From Litoditis marina (taxonomy: Eukaryota > Nematoda > Chromadorea > Rhabditida > Rhabditidae), in assembly GCA_964036275.1 (NCBI GenBank), contig OZ038440.1, positions 6,237,690 through 6,301,689 of the forward strand: 64,000 nucleotides of DNA, in the 5' to 3' direction. The notes under the pieces were generated by a model. The model saw nothing but the letters and a program-made list of their open reading frames with translations. It had not been told where the DNA came from and ran no database searches. Shown piece by piece: positions 35,101 to 47,634 of this stretch (the stretch's first letter is position 1; each line of letters opens with the position of its first letter). Position numbers and translations under genes: made by a program.

Positions 35101-37582
35101 ACCCACTTAGCAATTACTCCCCAGCCCCACCTTCGCGCGATTTTTCTAGGATTTCAATTAGGTGGGGGGGGGGGGGGGGTACGGGTAATAGTACCACGAG
35201 GGGGGTGATTGTTGAGGGGGGGGGGGGGCGATTGTACATTTTCCCTAAGTTTGTTGTCACAATAACGAAAATGAAACGACTGTTTATATTTATATACGAG
35301 AATAACATTTGATGCCTAATGTACTGGTCCGTAGTAGTATTATGTATGTATACTGTATAGTAAAAGAATAATAGAACTAACATCGTCTTCGTATTGGAGG
35401 AAGATTTGGAAGTTGCTGTCGTGTCTGAAAACGGGATGAACAGCCACTCTCTGGAGAAAAACCTCGTGCATTGCCACTGTCTTCTTGAACTGTGCCAAAT
35501 AGTCCCTGAAACAAGCAGTCGATATTGAAAATACACCAAGCCTGATCATAGAGGCCCAAGTCTTAAGTGATCATGAGAGAGTAGGTCATTTCTCAAGTGA
35601 ATAGAACCTAAAATTCCGAGTCCTAGGAGCATTAGAAAGCATTTTATTCTGTGAGTGCATAATTCGATTGACGAATCGTATGCGTTTTGGTTTAGAATAT
35701 GTCAATCCTCATTACTTCGAACTCGGTTACCTGGATTACTTGGAAGAAACTATCGCCCAGTGTTCAGTATGACGGAAAGAGGATTTTATTTATTAAAAAT
35801 GTTTCTGTTATCCAAGTTGCCAAAATAAGACTGAACTTCATGTTACACCTGAAACACTAACACCAGCTTGGCAACTAACTAACTGTTCAAGTTCTTGCTT
35901 CATTTTGAGGAATTCGTCTTTCGTCATTGTCGCTTCTCCTTCACCGAGTTTTTGCAACTTTTCTCGCGACGCTTCGAAGTCAGGCTTTGGGGGAGCGGGT
36001 GGAATCTGAAAGTACCGATATAAGATACAACATAATTACATGAAAAGACAATGTATGATTTCTGTTCTGCTATTTGAGTGATTTTTGAACTAAAAGAACG
36101 GTTTTGAGTACATCTTTAACTGACTTAACTTGATCATAAGAGACGAAAATCCATTTGACATTTTACATCGTCGAACTATATTCACAGGGGGATTAAAATA
36201 TTTGATAGTTTTAACTTCTCTGTGTTTCAACTTTCAAGACAAAATTAATTTCATAGATAAGACACTTACTACCAAATAGGTTTGAAAAGTACTTAAAACT
36301 AACAGTACAAAGAACAAGGATCAAGGAAAGAATGAGGATCAAAAACGTTCTTACTATGAATCCGGAGTAACTTTCATTTTCGTCCAGAACGGAGTGTAGC
36401 CACATGAACTCTTCATGCTCTCTGACGACCGATGTCTCGGGTTTCATATCGCTGAGAGAGGTTCTGGTGTGCACCGTATACTTCACCTAAATAATTACGA
36501 ATAAGAATAATATAATAATAATCAAACAGAAAGCTACTTCACAGTGTGATTTTGCTTATCGAAGCTCGAAGTACACAATAGGCTGAACTAAATGCGACCA
36601 AGAAAGAAAAATAAAGTCCCGGAATACCTTGTCACGTTCGGATAATGCATCGGAGATATCAACCAGAATCGCATTGTCAGAGTCGAGGTCAACGTTTATT
36701 TCCTCCGTACGATGCTGGAATGAGATGAATATGTATGCATAGTGTAAAACTCTATGGCAAATCTCTAGGTGACTGAAAAATTGAAGATAAAAAAGCGATA
36801 CAACGTCTGTCTTCACTTCTCTACTTTGTTATGCAAGTAGCTCAGTAGTCACATTGAAAGCGAGAAAACATCGCATCCTGACTTTCGAGGCAGCTCAATT
36901 CTAGTCAAGGATAGGTCCCCACTCTATGTTGGTATTGGTAAGCACGGTGTTCTGCTTTCGTTGATTTTTACGCAGTGAGATGTGACCTGTCGCAACGAAC
37001 GCGATGCAAAATCAAAAATTACTGTGGACTTCAAAAATACTTGAGCTTCGCGGTTAAACCCTCCTACTCCTACACTTGTGATTCTTGTGAGCATAAATTC
37101 TTGTGAGCAGCTCGCCGCTCGCGTCAGTGCTTTGCGAGACGTGGTGCAAACATTTAAATTAGCGGCGCTCAGCGCTCTCAAACTAACGTGTCAATTGTAT
37201 CGTTGTACGGTTGAAACCCCGTGTAAGCTATTGCAGCGCAGAACCTAGATAGCGTGCAAAAAACACATCACATTTCACATCCTATGATCAGAATAAGAAG
37301 GGGCCGACAAATTGCGCTTATATTTCAATTTCAGTCAAGTAACACTCACAGTTAGTACACGAATGAAGAGTGCATTATCGCACAATGTAATTAACATGGT
37401 TCACACGTTGCACGGAATGACGAACATGAACTAACCGTCCTATGGTCGTTGACTGGTCTTTCCGGGGAGCGAGACTCAGTTGGAGAATTGATATCAATAT
37501 CTATGGTAGCTGGCTGAATATTGCCCCCATCGCTATCTAGACTTTCCAGTGGATTCTTCAATATCCCATCACTGACACTCAT
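29137..37582 (-). CDS. SNX6: SNX5/SNX6-type sorting nexin (PX-BAR, retromer/ESCPE-1), 11 exons, 452 aa
   Basis: Endosomal membrane-tubulating protein that pairs with SNX1/2 and sorts cargo from endosomes to the trans-Golgi network or plasma membrane. Exons: 37582-37436, 36714-36628, 36486-36355, 36005-35884, 35505-35382, 34844-34752, 34403-34295, 32199-32078, 31806-31723, 30123-30028, 29379-29137; all phases agree. PX part: [31 protein letters not shown] and [20 protein letters not shown]. Linker and BAR part: [81 protein letters not shown] and [19 protein letters not shown]. The N-terminal 60 residues are Ser/Asp/Pro-rich. After HAKV the tail diverges into a Lys-rich extension, making it about 45 aa longer than human SNX6 (406). 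Confidence 0.94.
30132..30292. mobile_element. CTCAGA-end MITE, 161 bp, TA target site, beside an SNX splice acceptor
   Basis: Starts CTCAGAATGATTAGCGACAA and ends GGGAACTGTCTGAG, inverted to each other. TA flanks both ends. The interior carries ACTCTCTCTCGTCGAGGCCG and a CGCAGACATCTGCG palindrome. Relatives lie at 42106-42275, 57505-57686 and a decayed copy ending near 48054. It sits 9 bases from SNX exon 10. Confidence 0.8.
35086..35236. repeat. C-run / G-run cluster in an SNX intron
   Basis: A run of about 11 C near 35090 is followed by three G runs (about 18, 6 and 15 G) between 35162 and 35230. One strand could form G-quadruplexes or a C:G hairpin. Such runs are also prone to assembly error. 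Lies between SNX exons 5 and 6. Confidence 0.85.
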
Positions 37583-38063
37583 TGAAACTGGAATAAGATT
37601 TAAAAGAAGGCAAATTAGATACACAATACACACCATGTACGCTTACTAAATGATATGCAGACAGAGGTACTGTATATCGATATGAGAGCAAAATAGAAGC
37701 AAATAAGGTATAAAACAAGTTGAAAACGACTATTTAAATGGAAAAAGCGGGAACGCAAATGAATTTTGAATGGAACATGCACGAAAAATGCGCCATTGTA
37801 AGATGGCCCGACAAGTTGCGCCATCCTCCTTCAGTTAGCGTCAACGGAGTATTTTGCGACCTATTTTTTTTATTTAATCGCAAATTCAATTCTTTTAATT
37901 GACCTACCCGTATGTATTAATCTTTATAACTGAATGGCTTCTTGACCATACTAAATTTTCGAATGGTGTATTATTCTGGTGGTTCAGGTTTACCTACTAC
38001 TATCCTGTTTGTCTACTTCGGTTGGAGAAGTTCCACGACCGTTCCATTTCCCTTTTACAAGTA
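37583..38063. promoter_or_regulatory. Probable bidirectional promoter between SNX and SMIM12
   Basis: The two start codons face away from each other across 481 bp with no other gene between. No TATA box or known motif is assigned; the call rests on gene arrangement only. Confidence 0.45.
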
Positions 38064-38890
38064 ATGTGGCCAGTTCTCTTTGCGTTCGGTGAGTTAACTG
38101 TTTAAATTATTTAATTCAAATGTTTTAGGGTTGAGCACGTTTCGATCCTATATCAAAATGCTTAAATAAAATAAAAGTTGTATAGAGACGTTCATCTAAC
38201 CCTTACACGCCTTGTTTCACTGCTATCTATCTTATGAGCTGTAATTACTTTCACCGGAAACTTTTTTTTGCCATTTTCTGCTCTTCATTTCCCCGTTTCG
38301 TTTGTAGGCTCTCGATTCTCGCGCTACTTAGTGTTGCCGATAGCAGGTGTGATTGGAACCATCGGTTATTATGCCGAGAAAAAGTTGATGCCGAAACAGA
38401 AGCCGATAGAATACTTGGGATCGTCAGTGAAGGTACCTAACTTGACCTCGTATTACAGGCACACTTCCTTATAATTATAAAATACTCATGAGCAAAAGTT
38501 GGTGCCGACTAAGCGCAGTAGACTTGTACAGTGAGGGGCACTGATGCAATTCCAACGTACTCAAGAAGTGGTAGCACGGTGAAAGAAACTATACTAGAAA
38601 AGAAAGAGAACCCTGTAGATTTACCAGTGAATCTGCAGTTTTTTAGTTTCGGCTGTCAATATGTGTAATCGCTGTCACGTAGGTGTTGACGAATGCTGCA
38701 AGTGCTAACACCACAAAGTCCAATCTCGTTTGTTCCAAATTAGGATTTATTAACATTACAACTTTTACTTTTACACGTTCAGGAGCAACGGGAACAACGC
38801 CAGTTGAATTCGTCGTCGGCTGGTGTTAATGACACTCTTTTGCACCCATCTAGTTTAAATGTGCTCAAGCCTAAAGCCGTTGAAACATAA
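38064..38890 (+). CDS. SMIM12: SMIM12-like small membrane protein, 3 exons, 85 aa
   Basis: Small single-pass membrane protein conserved in animals; its function is poorly known. Exons: 38064-38088, 38308-38432, 38783-38890; GT-AG, phases agree. It starts MWPVLFAFGSRFSRYLVLP, as in human SMIM12 (MWPV...). A hydrophobic helix follows (VLPIAGVIGTIGYY, about residues 17-30), then the charged EQREQRQL segment and a LKPKAV end matching the family's APKAVLN region. Length is close to the human 92 aa. It is divergently arranged with the SNX gene, 481 bp between the two ATGs, suggesting a shared promoter. Possible AATAAA near 39045. Confidence 0.85.
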
Positions 38891-39130
38891 AAACTCTAGA
38901 AATCATTGTTCAGTCAATTAGTTTGTGTTCTAGTTATTTATATGTTATGGGTATTGTCAGGCAAAACTATGCGATAAAGTTTTATGTATTTTTGTTCGAT
39001 GGCACGGTCTGTGAAAGCGAAATATGATATGTCTGGGGCACAGGAAATAAACCAATCTGATATTGCTCTACGTTCAGGGCAATGCAAATCAGAGAATCGA
39101 AAAAAAAGAAGATATAATTAATTTATGTAT

Positions 39131-41121
39131 TCATGCTAGAAAATCGTTGGACTGTTCGAGTATCATCTGAGAATTGTTATCGCAAATAGATTCCTTCCGT
39201 TTGCTGGCACTCGGTCGTTCACTCGCCAATATTTGCAGCTGGAATAGGGTTGATGGTTAAAAATATTCATTGCCATGATACAAAGGAACAAATAAAGTAG
39301 TTGATCGCTGTTTTTGCGCATGACTTTGATGCCTGTAGCTCAGAAAAAGACGTTGTCTGTTCTGTTTGTAGTTTCCTCGCAGTGTTATAGTCGATATTCA
39401 ATGTATGAAAGTGTTGTGTATGTAGACCAAACTACAATGCAGATGAAATCATTTCATAGAGAAGAGAATTGCTCTACTGCACTCCGATAAGTTTCCCTAA
39501 ACCAAGGTTGCAACAAGCTGACAAAAACGGTTCCAGTGGTTCTATCATGTAGCAAAACTGTATTTTGAGAACAGACAGAAATTTATCCATTTTCACGATA
39601 AAATTCTTCAGGATACACTCACCCGCATATTGCCCACATAGACTTCTTTACTCAACTCTGTCAACCCGGGTCGAAGGTACTGCTGGATTTCGATGTCTGC
39701 TCTGAAAGTATACTCCATTCCACTCATCCGTAGACAGCTACAGTACACAATGAAGCTATCACGTGCTGTTTTCAATACACACTTCAGTGTAAACTATTAC
39801 TATAGTCACTACTTTATCTGGATACTGTATGAGTCGACCAGCGCGTGAAACACAATATGCATTGTTGACAGCCGGTGGCGACTTATTGAAATAAAGGATA
39901 CTGACGGTACTTGGAGTTTACCGTTTTCTGGGGATATTTACTGGTATATTTTACAGTTCTTAGTGTGTAACACGATCAAGTGAAGGTTATCTGGAAAGTA
40001 AAGATTACCAGAGAGATGTGTTCATCTCGAACGAAACTTACAACCTACTGAACCTATGATTTTCGAAATTACTCACTTCATTCCAACCAGTTTCTCTGTG
40101 GTTTTGAATTCTACGGCCGGGTGGTTAATCGCAATGAAATCTCCTTCCAAATTCACAGGCACGTGATCCAATTTGAACGAGGAGCCGGCTTCACCGTCCA
40201 CTGAACTGTCGTTGGTTAAAAAATATGCCAAAATAGAGGTTATTCCACCACTAAATTATGTGAAATTACCACGCAGTTTACGTTCATGTACGCCATCAAA
40301 TGTGCTTATCTAACGCTCTGAAGTCCACTCATATGCTGATAAATGAACATTATAAATTTATAAAACCGACAAATAAATAGCAGTGGAACATGAGGTAGTA
40401 ATCTGCTCACCACTACAGCAACTTACATGAACGCCGTGCGAAAATCACCTCAGGAAAATTCACACAGCAGAAAATGAGATGTACAGTATGCTTCTGTGAA
40501 TCATTTGGCATTGGCAGTATTTTAGGAAAACAAGAGTAGGGTTGCTGACAACCTCACGAAAGCTTACACACCATAAAAAGAGATGTACCGTATACCTCTG
40601 CACAACAACGATCCTATATATGTGCTTACCTATATACACATCCATGAGTAGAGATGCTACTGCTTCAGTGGGAGGATGGCAGCCCTCCGAGAGATGCCCG
40701 CGGACAGATATCGTCTCACCACTACTCGTCTCCAGAACACCCTTTACAAACATGATGATATATTTAAAAGAATAACCAATGTAACACTTATTTGTCATTG
40801 AAAGTCGTAAAACTAAGATATGAATAAAAACCACGATCCTGAATGATTTGTAAACTGTTCAGTGAACAGAGTACCATTCAAAGTGTTTTATTGCCCCCTA
40901 TTTGTCGAGCTCATTACATAAAATTATACTGACTAACAGAGCGGAACATTCAGGTTTTCAGTGAGGAAGTTGAACATATACTCCTATACAGCTGAAACTT
41001 TGGAACAATAAAAAGTATAAAAGTTATAAAAACGCACCTCGAAACCCGTCCTGTTGCCATCGAAAATCAGCCTAGCTGTTCCATTTTCGCAGACTGTGTA
41101 CACTATTCCCGTACGAGACAT
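39131..41121 (-). CDS. Unrecognised conserved-looking protein, 5 exons, 168 aa
   Basis: Exons: 41121-41038, 40741-40630, 40200-40077, 39701-39623, 39238-39131; all GT-AG with matching phases to a TGA. The protein begins MSRTGIVYTVCENGTARLIF, continues with GHLSEGCHPPTEAV, FKLDHVPVNLEGDFIAINH and LRPGLTELSKEVYVGNMR, and ends in a Ser/Lys-rich tail (SASKRKES). No signal peptide or membrane segment is evident. The alternating hydrophobic pattern suggests a small beta-rich cytosolic domain. I cannot name the family. It is tail-to-tail with SMIM12, about 240 bp between stop codons. Confidence 0.75.
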
Positions 41122-42009
41122 TCCGAAACTAATAAAAGGTTAAATTGACAAACTTATGAGTAATTAAAACTCTCTGTAAACAAAATACTGAAAAAAGAAT
41201 ATGCCTCAAAGAATTTGTGCGATAGCTCATAGTGAATTAATTCTGGTCATACTCGTAACTGTTGTCATGTGGAGAACGTGATACATAAACATCAAACACA
41301 ATAAAATCGAAAAAATCGAAGTCGCTATGATAGTTATTATTTTAGAGTTTTAAGAGTTCACTATACCAGTCTATTCTGGTGAAATACATTGTTAATAGAA
41401 TAAAAAAAATTTAGAAATTATTAAATATGTCTAAGATGCATTCAGTACATTTTTAGTACAACGGCGGGCAACTATTTGAACAGATAGAGATAGAGAGAAC
41501 GCCGGGTCACCAGTCATCGATTGCTGTTGGTTAAAGAAACATAAAACACACCACGTGTGCTTTTCGAGAGATGACCAGACACAATAGAAAAAAGAAGCAC
41601 TTTTCCAAAGATCAGATAATAAGGAGATTTTGTTCACAAATGAGTATTATCATCAAAGATCAATGAATGAAGTAATATGGATTCGGAATGTTTTCATTTT
41701 TAGCTTTTTTCCCCAACAAAAGTTTCCCAACAAAAGTTTGGTTTGTTAGATAGAATGGCGAAATCAATGCTTTCTGTCCAGTGCATGTCTCTCGCACGCC
41801 CCTCCAACACAGGTAAATATTTTGGGGACTAAACATCTTAGCAGCGGGATGTTTTCAACAATAACTGAGAGAATGTGTGACCCGAGGTATCCAATGTACA
41901 ACGAACAGGTGATCTGCGTATTCTGAACGGAATCGGCCTAAAACGGCCAGTATTGGTCAGATAAGTTAGGTGAGGGGTTTCGGAAAACATAAAGGGAGGG
42001 AACAAACCT

Positions 42010-42090
42010 TCGCTGCAGTTTGATCTCGTTACACGCCACAATTTACAATTGTTGACCGAAAAGCAACGGGATCAGACTACAAACATAGCG
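42010..42090. repeat. GTAGTTTGATC inverted-end short repeat
   Basis: GCAGTTTGATCTCGTTAC and GGGATCAGACTACAAACATA face each other about 70 bp apart. Related pairs or single ends with TTTGTAGTTTGATC occur at 13057-13215, 18430, 47918, 55352-55415 and 60193. This is probably another small MITE family; target sites are not resolved. Confidence 0.5.
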
Positions 42091-42105
42091 GGATGAGGCA
42101 ACATT

Positions 42106-42275
42106 CTCAGACAATTCCCAGCCAATTGGCCAGTCACTTTTTTATTGGCTGAACGAGAGAGTGTGCAGGTCAGAGAGACCCAGACTGTCTTAGCCCGTCT
42201 GCGCATCATTGGCCTGCATGTTCTCTCGTTTTTGTAGCTGGCCAATTGCAGAAAATTGGCGCTAATCGTTCTGAG
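42106..42275. mobile_element. CTCAGA-end MITE (second copy)
   Basis: CTCAGACAATTCCCAGCCAA at the left and GCGCTAATCGTTCTGAG at the right are inverted relatives. The interior GAGAGAGTGTGCAGGTCAGA and GACCCAGACTGTC match the 30132 copy in reverse orientation. Confidence 0.75.
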
Positions 42276-42954
42276 TTCAAGGTGTTTACTTGCTTGGAAA
42301 AGAGCCAATCTTGAACACCTGAGTATGAGTTCCCTCAAACCTTTATTGTTGCATTCAATTATTGAACCGAACTTGGGTATAGGTATAGGGAATGACAATA
42401 TCTGGAGGCGTAGTCTGATCTGCAACATTTTGAATCACGACCGGATCTTGACAGCATCAAAGTACACAGCGGTTCTGACCGAGACGTACCAACCTCAGGT
42501 TTATTGAAGGGAAACGGAATTTGGAATAATATCGTTTTCTCTGCTTTCTTTGTAATACGTTGCTCTTGGATTGTGATAAAAAACGTGACTTTTGGTGGTC
42601 GTTTTCGGAATAACAACATGCCAATCAGATTAGTAGGTGTTATAATTTTTTGTTTTATAACATTATAATACTGTTTATCGAGTTTATGTTGATAAACAGA
42701 TGGTTGTGCAATATATAAGGCTGAAGGAAAATGTCCAAATTTATCAGCGCAACTCATCGAGCTTTTATTTTGTCAGTTTTTTGAGTTCTTACGGGGTCTG
42801 AACATACTGTTATACTTCAGTGAACCACATGTCTCATTAAGTCCATTTTCATCGACAAAAAGAAACATCTTCAGTTGATTTCTGTGCTCTCCGAATTTTC
42901 CGATACTGAAGTTTTTTCCAGGAGAGCTTTTTGGAAAGTTCTGCCCAGATAGAG

Positions 42955-45900
42955 ATGATGGTCTACAATTTACTTGTAAGTCTTGATTTTTCTTTCTGAG
43001 TTCAGTGGTACATAAATCATATTATACGAAAAAAGAGTTTCAGAGGTGTACTTAACTTATTTGAAACATTTGTGAGAGGAACAGAGTGCTCCATGAATAA
43101 TACCAAAAATAAGAAACTGAAGAAGTTCAGAAATCTACACAACCTCATGAAAATGGAATTCCTGAATACCAGTGAAGTTGTTTAAATTCTCCTACGGGTT
43201 GCAGACGTTTTTCATGATTTACAACTTTACAAATAATACAAACTGTCGTCAACAATTATTATTATTATTATACAGGTACTCGCTGCGATTGTGTTGGCTG
43301 AAGGGGCAGGTAAGAATATTTCTCAGATTTCAACGGTGGTTTCAAATATCACGTCATGAATTCCACAGTCCTCACATTTCCCAAATAAAACTTATTGATC
43401 GAAAGTGCATATAACTGTTGTTCGAAAAAAAATGGTTTCACAGAGAAGTTAAACTTAATTCAACATGCTCTCTGAATCTGTTTGCGAAATTTGGGGACAG
43501 TAAAGTAGATATAGATATAGGTTGTTATGCAATGACCTCAATATACCTGTTACAGTGATACCTCTGTAGACACCTTTTTCATCCGATTACTCTTTTTTAA
43601 TTTTTTTTACTGTTTGCTTCCGTGAAAAATGAGAAGAAGAAAATAATGAGTTGCGACCTCAGTAAAAATCAGGTTTTCGGAAATTAGCTCACCTAGTTGG
43701 CATCCGGAACTGATGGAATACAGAATTAATTGACGAAAACATAACATTTGTTGAGAGAGTTTTTGGATATCTCACTTATGGATGTCTAAATTTCATTTCT
43801 TTTTCTTTTTCAGACAATAACACATCGCAAACCCCTTGTGGAGAACATACATGTGAGCAACATGAAGTGTGAGTGAGATATCACTAATTTCCTTCTCAAC
43901 GTAAAACGCATTAAAGGCATGAAACATGAAACACATCAAAACTAATCAATTTTGTGGCAGTAAATATTTGATCTACTGTGTCACGTTTTTAGTTTTTACG
44001 TGTCGTTTTTTCGGTTTCAGTTTTTCGAACTATTGGATGCTTTTCAGGTGCATGCCGCTACCGTCACCGAACTGTACCACGAACTGCACGTTGCAACTTA
44101 CTTGTATCGTTAGATCTGACAGAAGTGGGTGATACTGTCTTTACTTTACCAACAAAAACAGCAAACGATCCAATCGATAATACAAGTTGGAGCAGGCGGT
44201 TGTTGCTTGCTTGTTCATTACTGATGAGAGAGTGTGTAGATAAAAATTTGGCGAATGATGATCGCCGAAATGAACCCGTTTTCTACAATTTGACGGTACG
44301 GTGTCCACAACCGTTTGTTGGCGCTTTTTTGAATAATTCGTTGCCACCTCCAAGCGTACATAATACCTTTTTGTGGAGTAGTTGATAATATATAATGCTA
44401 GTCAACTTCATAGTCACGTGAACATGCACGTTTCACGTAATCATTGAACTCATTCTTACTATAATTTGGTACATTGAAGGTCTTTTTTCTTGGTGTTCTA
44501 CAAATGAAGAGTTTCGTGTCTGTGGTAGATGTGAGGAATCTTGCGACAACCTCGAGCCGGTATGAGTATTTCTTCCCAGTGTTCATAGTTTGAATAACGA
44601 GATCCTACTTACTTTTTCTGTATTTACGAACAAAGAGGATATAGTGGAGAAAAAAACATACGTGATGAGTGATGTACAAGCACTAACCAACACAAACTAA
44701 AATCACAATCAAAAACTAATCAGAAAATGGCGAATTAATTCTTGACTGAAATTGAAATGTAGCGAAATGGATGGAGACAATATTTGGAGAGCAAAACAGA
44801 ACTTACAGAGCTGTTAAATTGGTCGAATTTGACTATTAAACTACACAAGTTGTGGTTTCTCAGCTGTGTCTTGGAATTTGCTCGAACTACTTGAAGTGTC
44901 AGTGCAAAAGTGGTTACGTGAGGGACGCTAAGAAGGTCTGTATTCACAAAAGTAAATGCCCCAAAGGTAAGCAGTTAACAATTGCTTAACCTAATGAGAT
45001 CCAACTGTATAAGTAAACTCTTTTTTTCTGAAAATATAGAGTGTTTAATAGGTCCACTTTATGAGTGTAGTTTCCAAGTTATCTAGCCATGTTGAACTCA
45101 AAAGCCTAAACACTAAATTATGTCTTTACAGATTACAATTCGTGCCCGTACAATGAAGAATACACAGACTGTTCCTCCTGTGAGCCCACCTGTGAAGATC
45201 AGAACCCGGTAGGCTTCTCTCCTAGCGACAGTGTCGTTCAAGCTCTGCAGAAAGTTTAATCCTACACAATCAGAGAAATGTTACCAATTTTCTCGATACA
45301 ACTTAGCGAAACGCGTTCCGGGTGCCAGAAAAATTGTGAAATCAAGTAGAGTTCACACATTGCATTAATTGCAGAGAACTCTGCGTACTACTGAAGGCAG
45401 CGTTGGAATGGTAACGGATATACTTGAATGGTGTGCTAAATAATAAATATGATTTCCGGACATGAATACATGTTTTTGCCACTTCACTGACTTTCTCTTT
45501 TCAAGACGTACTGCTCCAAGAAGTGCGGTTACAAAGGAAAGGAGTGCCGGTGCAAGAGAGGGTACTACCGTAATCAGCAGAAACAATGTGTTCGCAAAAA
45601 CCAGTGCCCAAATGGTAGGTTTGTAGGCATAGAAGAAACGTATTGAACAAGAAAACATTGTTATTGGAATATTGGTGTCGAGGATTTTTATGTTATGTTC
45701 AGTTGGGGTTGAAATTAGTTTTGTGCCTATGCAGTTTTAAAGCTCCTGAAAACGCTTTACACTACTTCGCAAATGTAGTGTCAATTTCAGTATAGGTTTT
45801 ATTTGTACATATAATTAATCGATTGTTACTTGTCATCTTAATGTTACCTCTAATGTTAGTTTTGTTAGTTTGCCACAATATTCCTGCTTCAGTCCCGCCC

Positions 45901-47634
45901 GAGCCTACTTGCCCTTACAACGAAGTTTACCAGGACTGCTCCGCTTGTGAACCCACTTGTGAGAACCAGAATCCCGTGAGTTCGAATTCGAAACGAGATT
46001 TGAAAAGTCCCTAGACTCCCATTATGAGTCATGTGGAAGCGTACAAAAGTCAGAAAAGAGAACGTTCTCTCCCAAAGTGAAAAGAGCCAAACATTGGAAA
46101 CATTTCCGAAAAGTAAACTATATACTTTCAGTTCTCGAGAAAACATTAACTTTTGTACGTTTCGGTCAAGGTATGTTTCTTGTTTATTTTTAGACCTACT
46201 GCTCCAACAACTGTGGCTACAAAGGAAAAGAATGTAGATGCAAATCAGGATTCTATCGAAATCAGCAGAAACAATGTGTCTACAAGAACAAGTGTCCTTA
46301 TGGTATGCATTTGACAAAAACCATACACAACTAAATTTTGAGTTTGTGAACTTTGCTTTCGAGGATTTTCCGTAATGTGACGGAATCCTTGCGTAAACAC
46401 CACATCATTTTGTCACCTGATGGTTCTTCATTCTGATGTTTACGTGATTTACACTAGCAAATTTTCCGTTTCATTGTATATAAAAACGGTACGAGGTCCA
46501 AGTTTTCCTATCTACGTTGTTGTGAGTTTACCACAATCATAATGGTTCAGTCCCGACCGAGCCTACTTGTCCCTACAACGAAGTGTACCAAGACTGTTCC
46601 GCTTGTGAACCGACTTGTGAAAACCAGAATCCAGAATCCTGCATTTCGTAATTCACATAAAAGTCTGCGAAGCTGTTTAAACAAGTTCACATCTCAGAGC
46701 ACCGGAAAATATCAGAAACACGCAAAAACACAAATTTAAAACATAATGTTCAGTTAACATCTGTCGTTTATTCCATATATGTATATATTTCCAGTCCCAC
46801 CCCAAGATGGTTGTTCTACCAAGTATTGTCCGACCGGGCAAAAATGCGTAGAAGATCCCTGCTATAATCCACCTTGGTGAGTTGAGCTGAAACTTTATTG
46901 AAAACCAACCAATCCAACAACTAAGAACTTTAAAAGAGACTCGGGTTGTCTTAGTGATTGAGGTTATGTTTCAGTTATTACAATTTACCTTAGGTTGAGC
47001 TAAGATAGATTCGAATCGTACAGTCTTCCAATAACATTTTCTTGCCCAACCATATATCTTTTCGAACGGAACAAGCAAAACAAACGTTTTCAGCTATTCT
47101 ACCGCCAAATGTGTGCAAGTTTGTGGTTACAACGAGCATTGGGAAGCATGCGGAGGTTGTGAGGGCACGTGTACCCAGCAATACCCCGTAAGTTCCCCTA
47201 TTCTTCGCGTTTTGATCTCAAAGCCTGTACCAACACGTTAAGTACACTTTTTATAATATTTACCCAAAAGAGTAGTTCGTTTCCGAACTTGAAAATTGAA
47301 AACAGAATAGCAATAATCGGAAAAACACGTGTTTGATATTCCCGCTACCGTATTCCTCCAAAATTGGCTGTCTCGCTGTACCACTAAAACTAGAAGTTCG
47401 TTGGAATATTTGTTTTGTGCTGTCTTCCGGGAATTTTGTAGTCTTCTAAACTATTTTCAAGCCAATAAAACTTTCCAAAATCTCATCAACTGAAAGTTTC
47501 CAATGATGAATGCATTTCAGACCTGTTCATCATACTGCCGTACCGGTAAATGTATCTGTAATCCGGACTATGTTCGTCATAATGGACAGTGTATCAAGAC
47601 GTATGCTTGTCCCTACTCGGGACGCAGAAAGTAG
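42955..47634 (+). CDS. Secreted multi-TIL-domain (trypsin-inhibitor-like Cys-rich) protein, 13 exons, 345 aa
   Basis: Likely secreted serine-protease inhibitor or structural Cys-rich protein. Exons: 42955-42975, 43276-43309, 43814-43868, 44048-44124, 44480-44559, 44864-44966, 45132-45208, 45506-45614, 45893-45975, 46194-46302, 46795-46876, 47094-47187, 47521-47634; joined frame open to TAG. Signal peptide MMVYNLLVLAAIVLAEGA. Four TIL domains are each split over two exons: CSTNEEFRVCGRCEESC..., CPYNEEYTDCSSCEPTC..., CPYNEVYQDCSACEPTC..., CGYNEHWEACGGCEGTC.... Each second half has a CxC-x-SGY-type core ending QCV/ICIKxxxC. Domains 2 and 3 are recent duplicates. The exon 4 donor and exon 5 acceptor (44480) are the least certain. 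Poly(A) signal AATAAA at 47838. Confidence 0.85.
44397..44450. mobile_element. Deleted CACGTG MITE remnant in TIL intron 4
   Basis: GCTAGTCAACTTCATAGTCACGTGAA joined directly to CATGCACGTTTCACGTAATC; most of the interior is gone. It lies 30 bp before the proposed acceptor of exon 5. Confidence 0.6.
46551..46633 (+). pseudogene. Decayed duplicate TIL half-exon (lost donor)
   Basis: An 83-bp copy of exon 45893-45975 with a good acceptor (GGTTCAG) and the full frame VPTEPTCPYNEVYQDCSACEPTCENQNP. The donor GTGAGT is replaced by GAATCCTGCATTTCG. It has no partner second-half exon, since the next exon (46795) starts a different unit in the same phase. Splicing can therefore skip it cleanly. Confidence 0.8.

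Larger units (their letters stand above)
41122..42954. other. Intergenic upstream of the TIL-domain gene
   Basis: Holds the GTAGTTTGATC repeat and the CTCAGA MITE side by side, plus AT-rich sequence. It serves as the upstream region of both flanking divergent genes. Open frames around 42256-42757 have no support. Confidence 0.55.
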
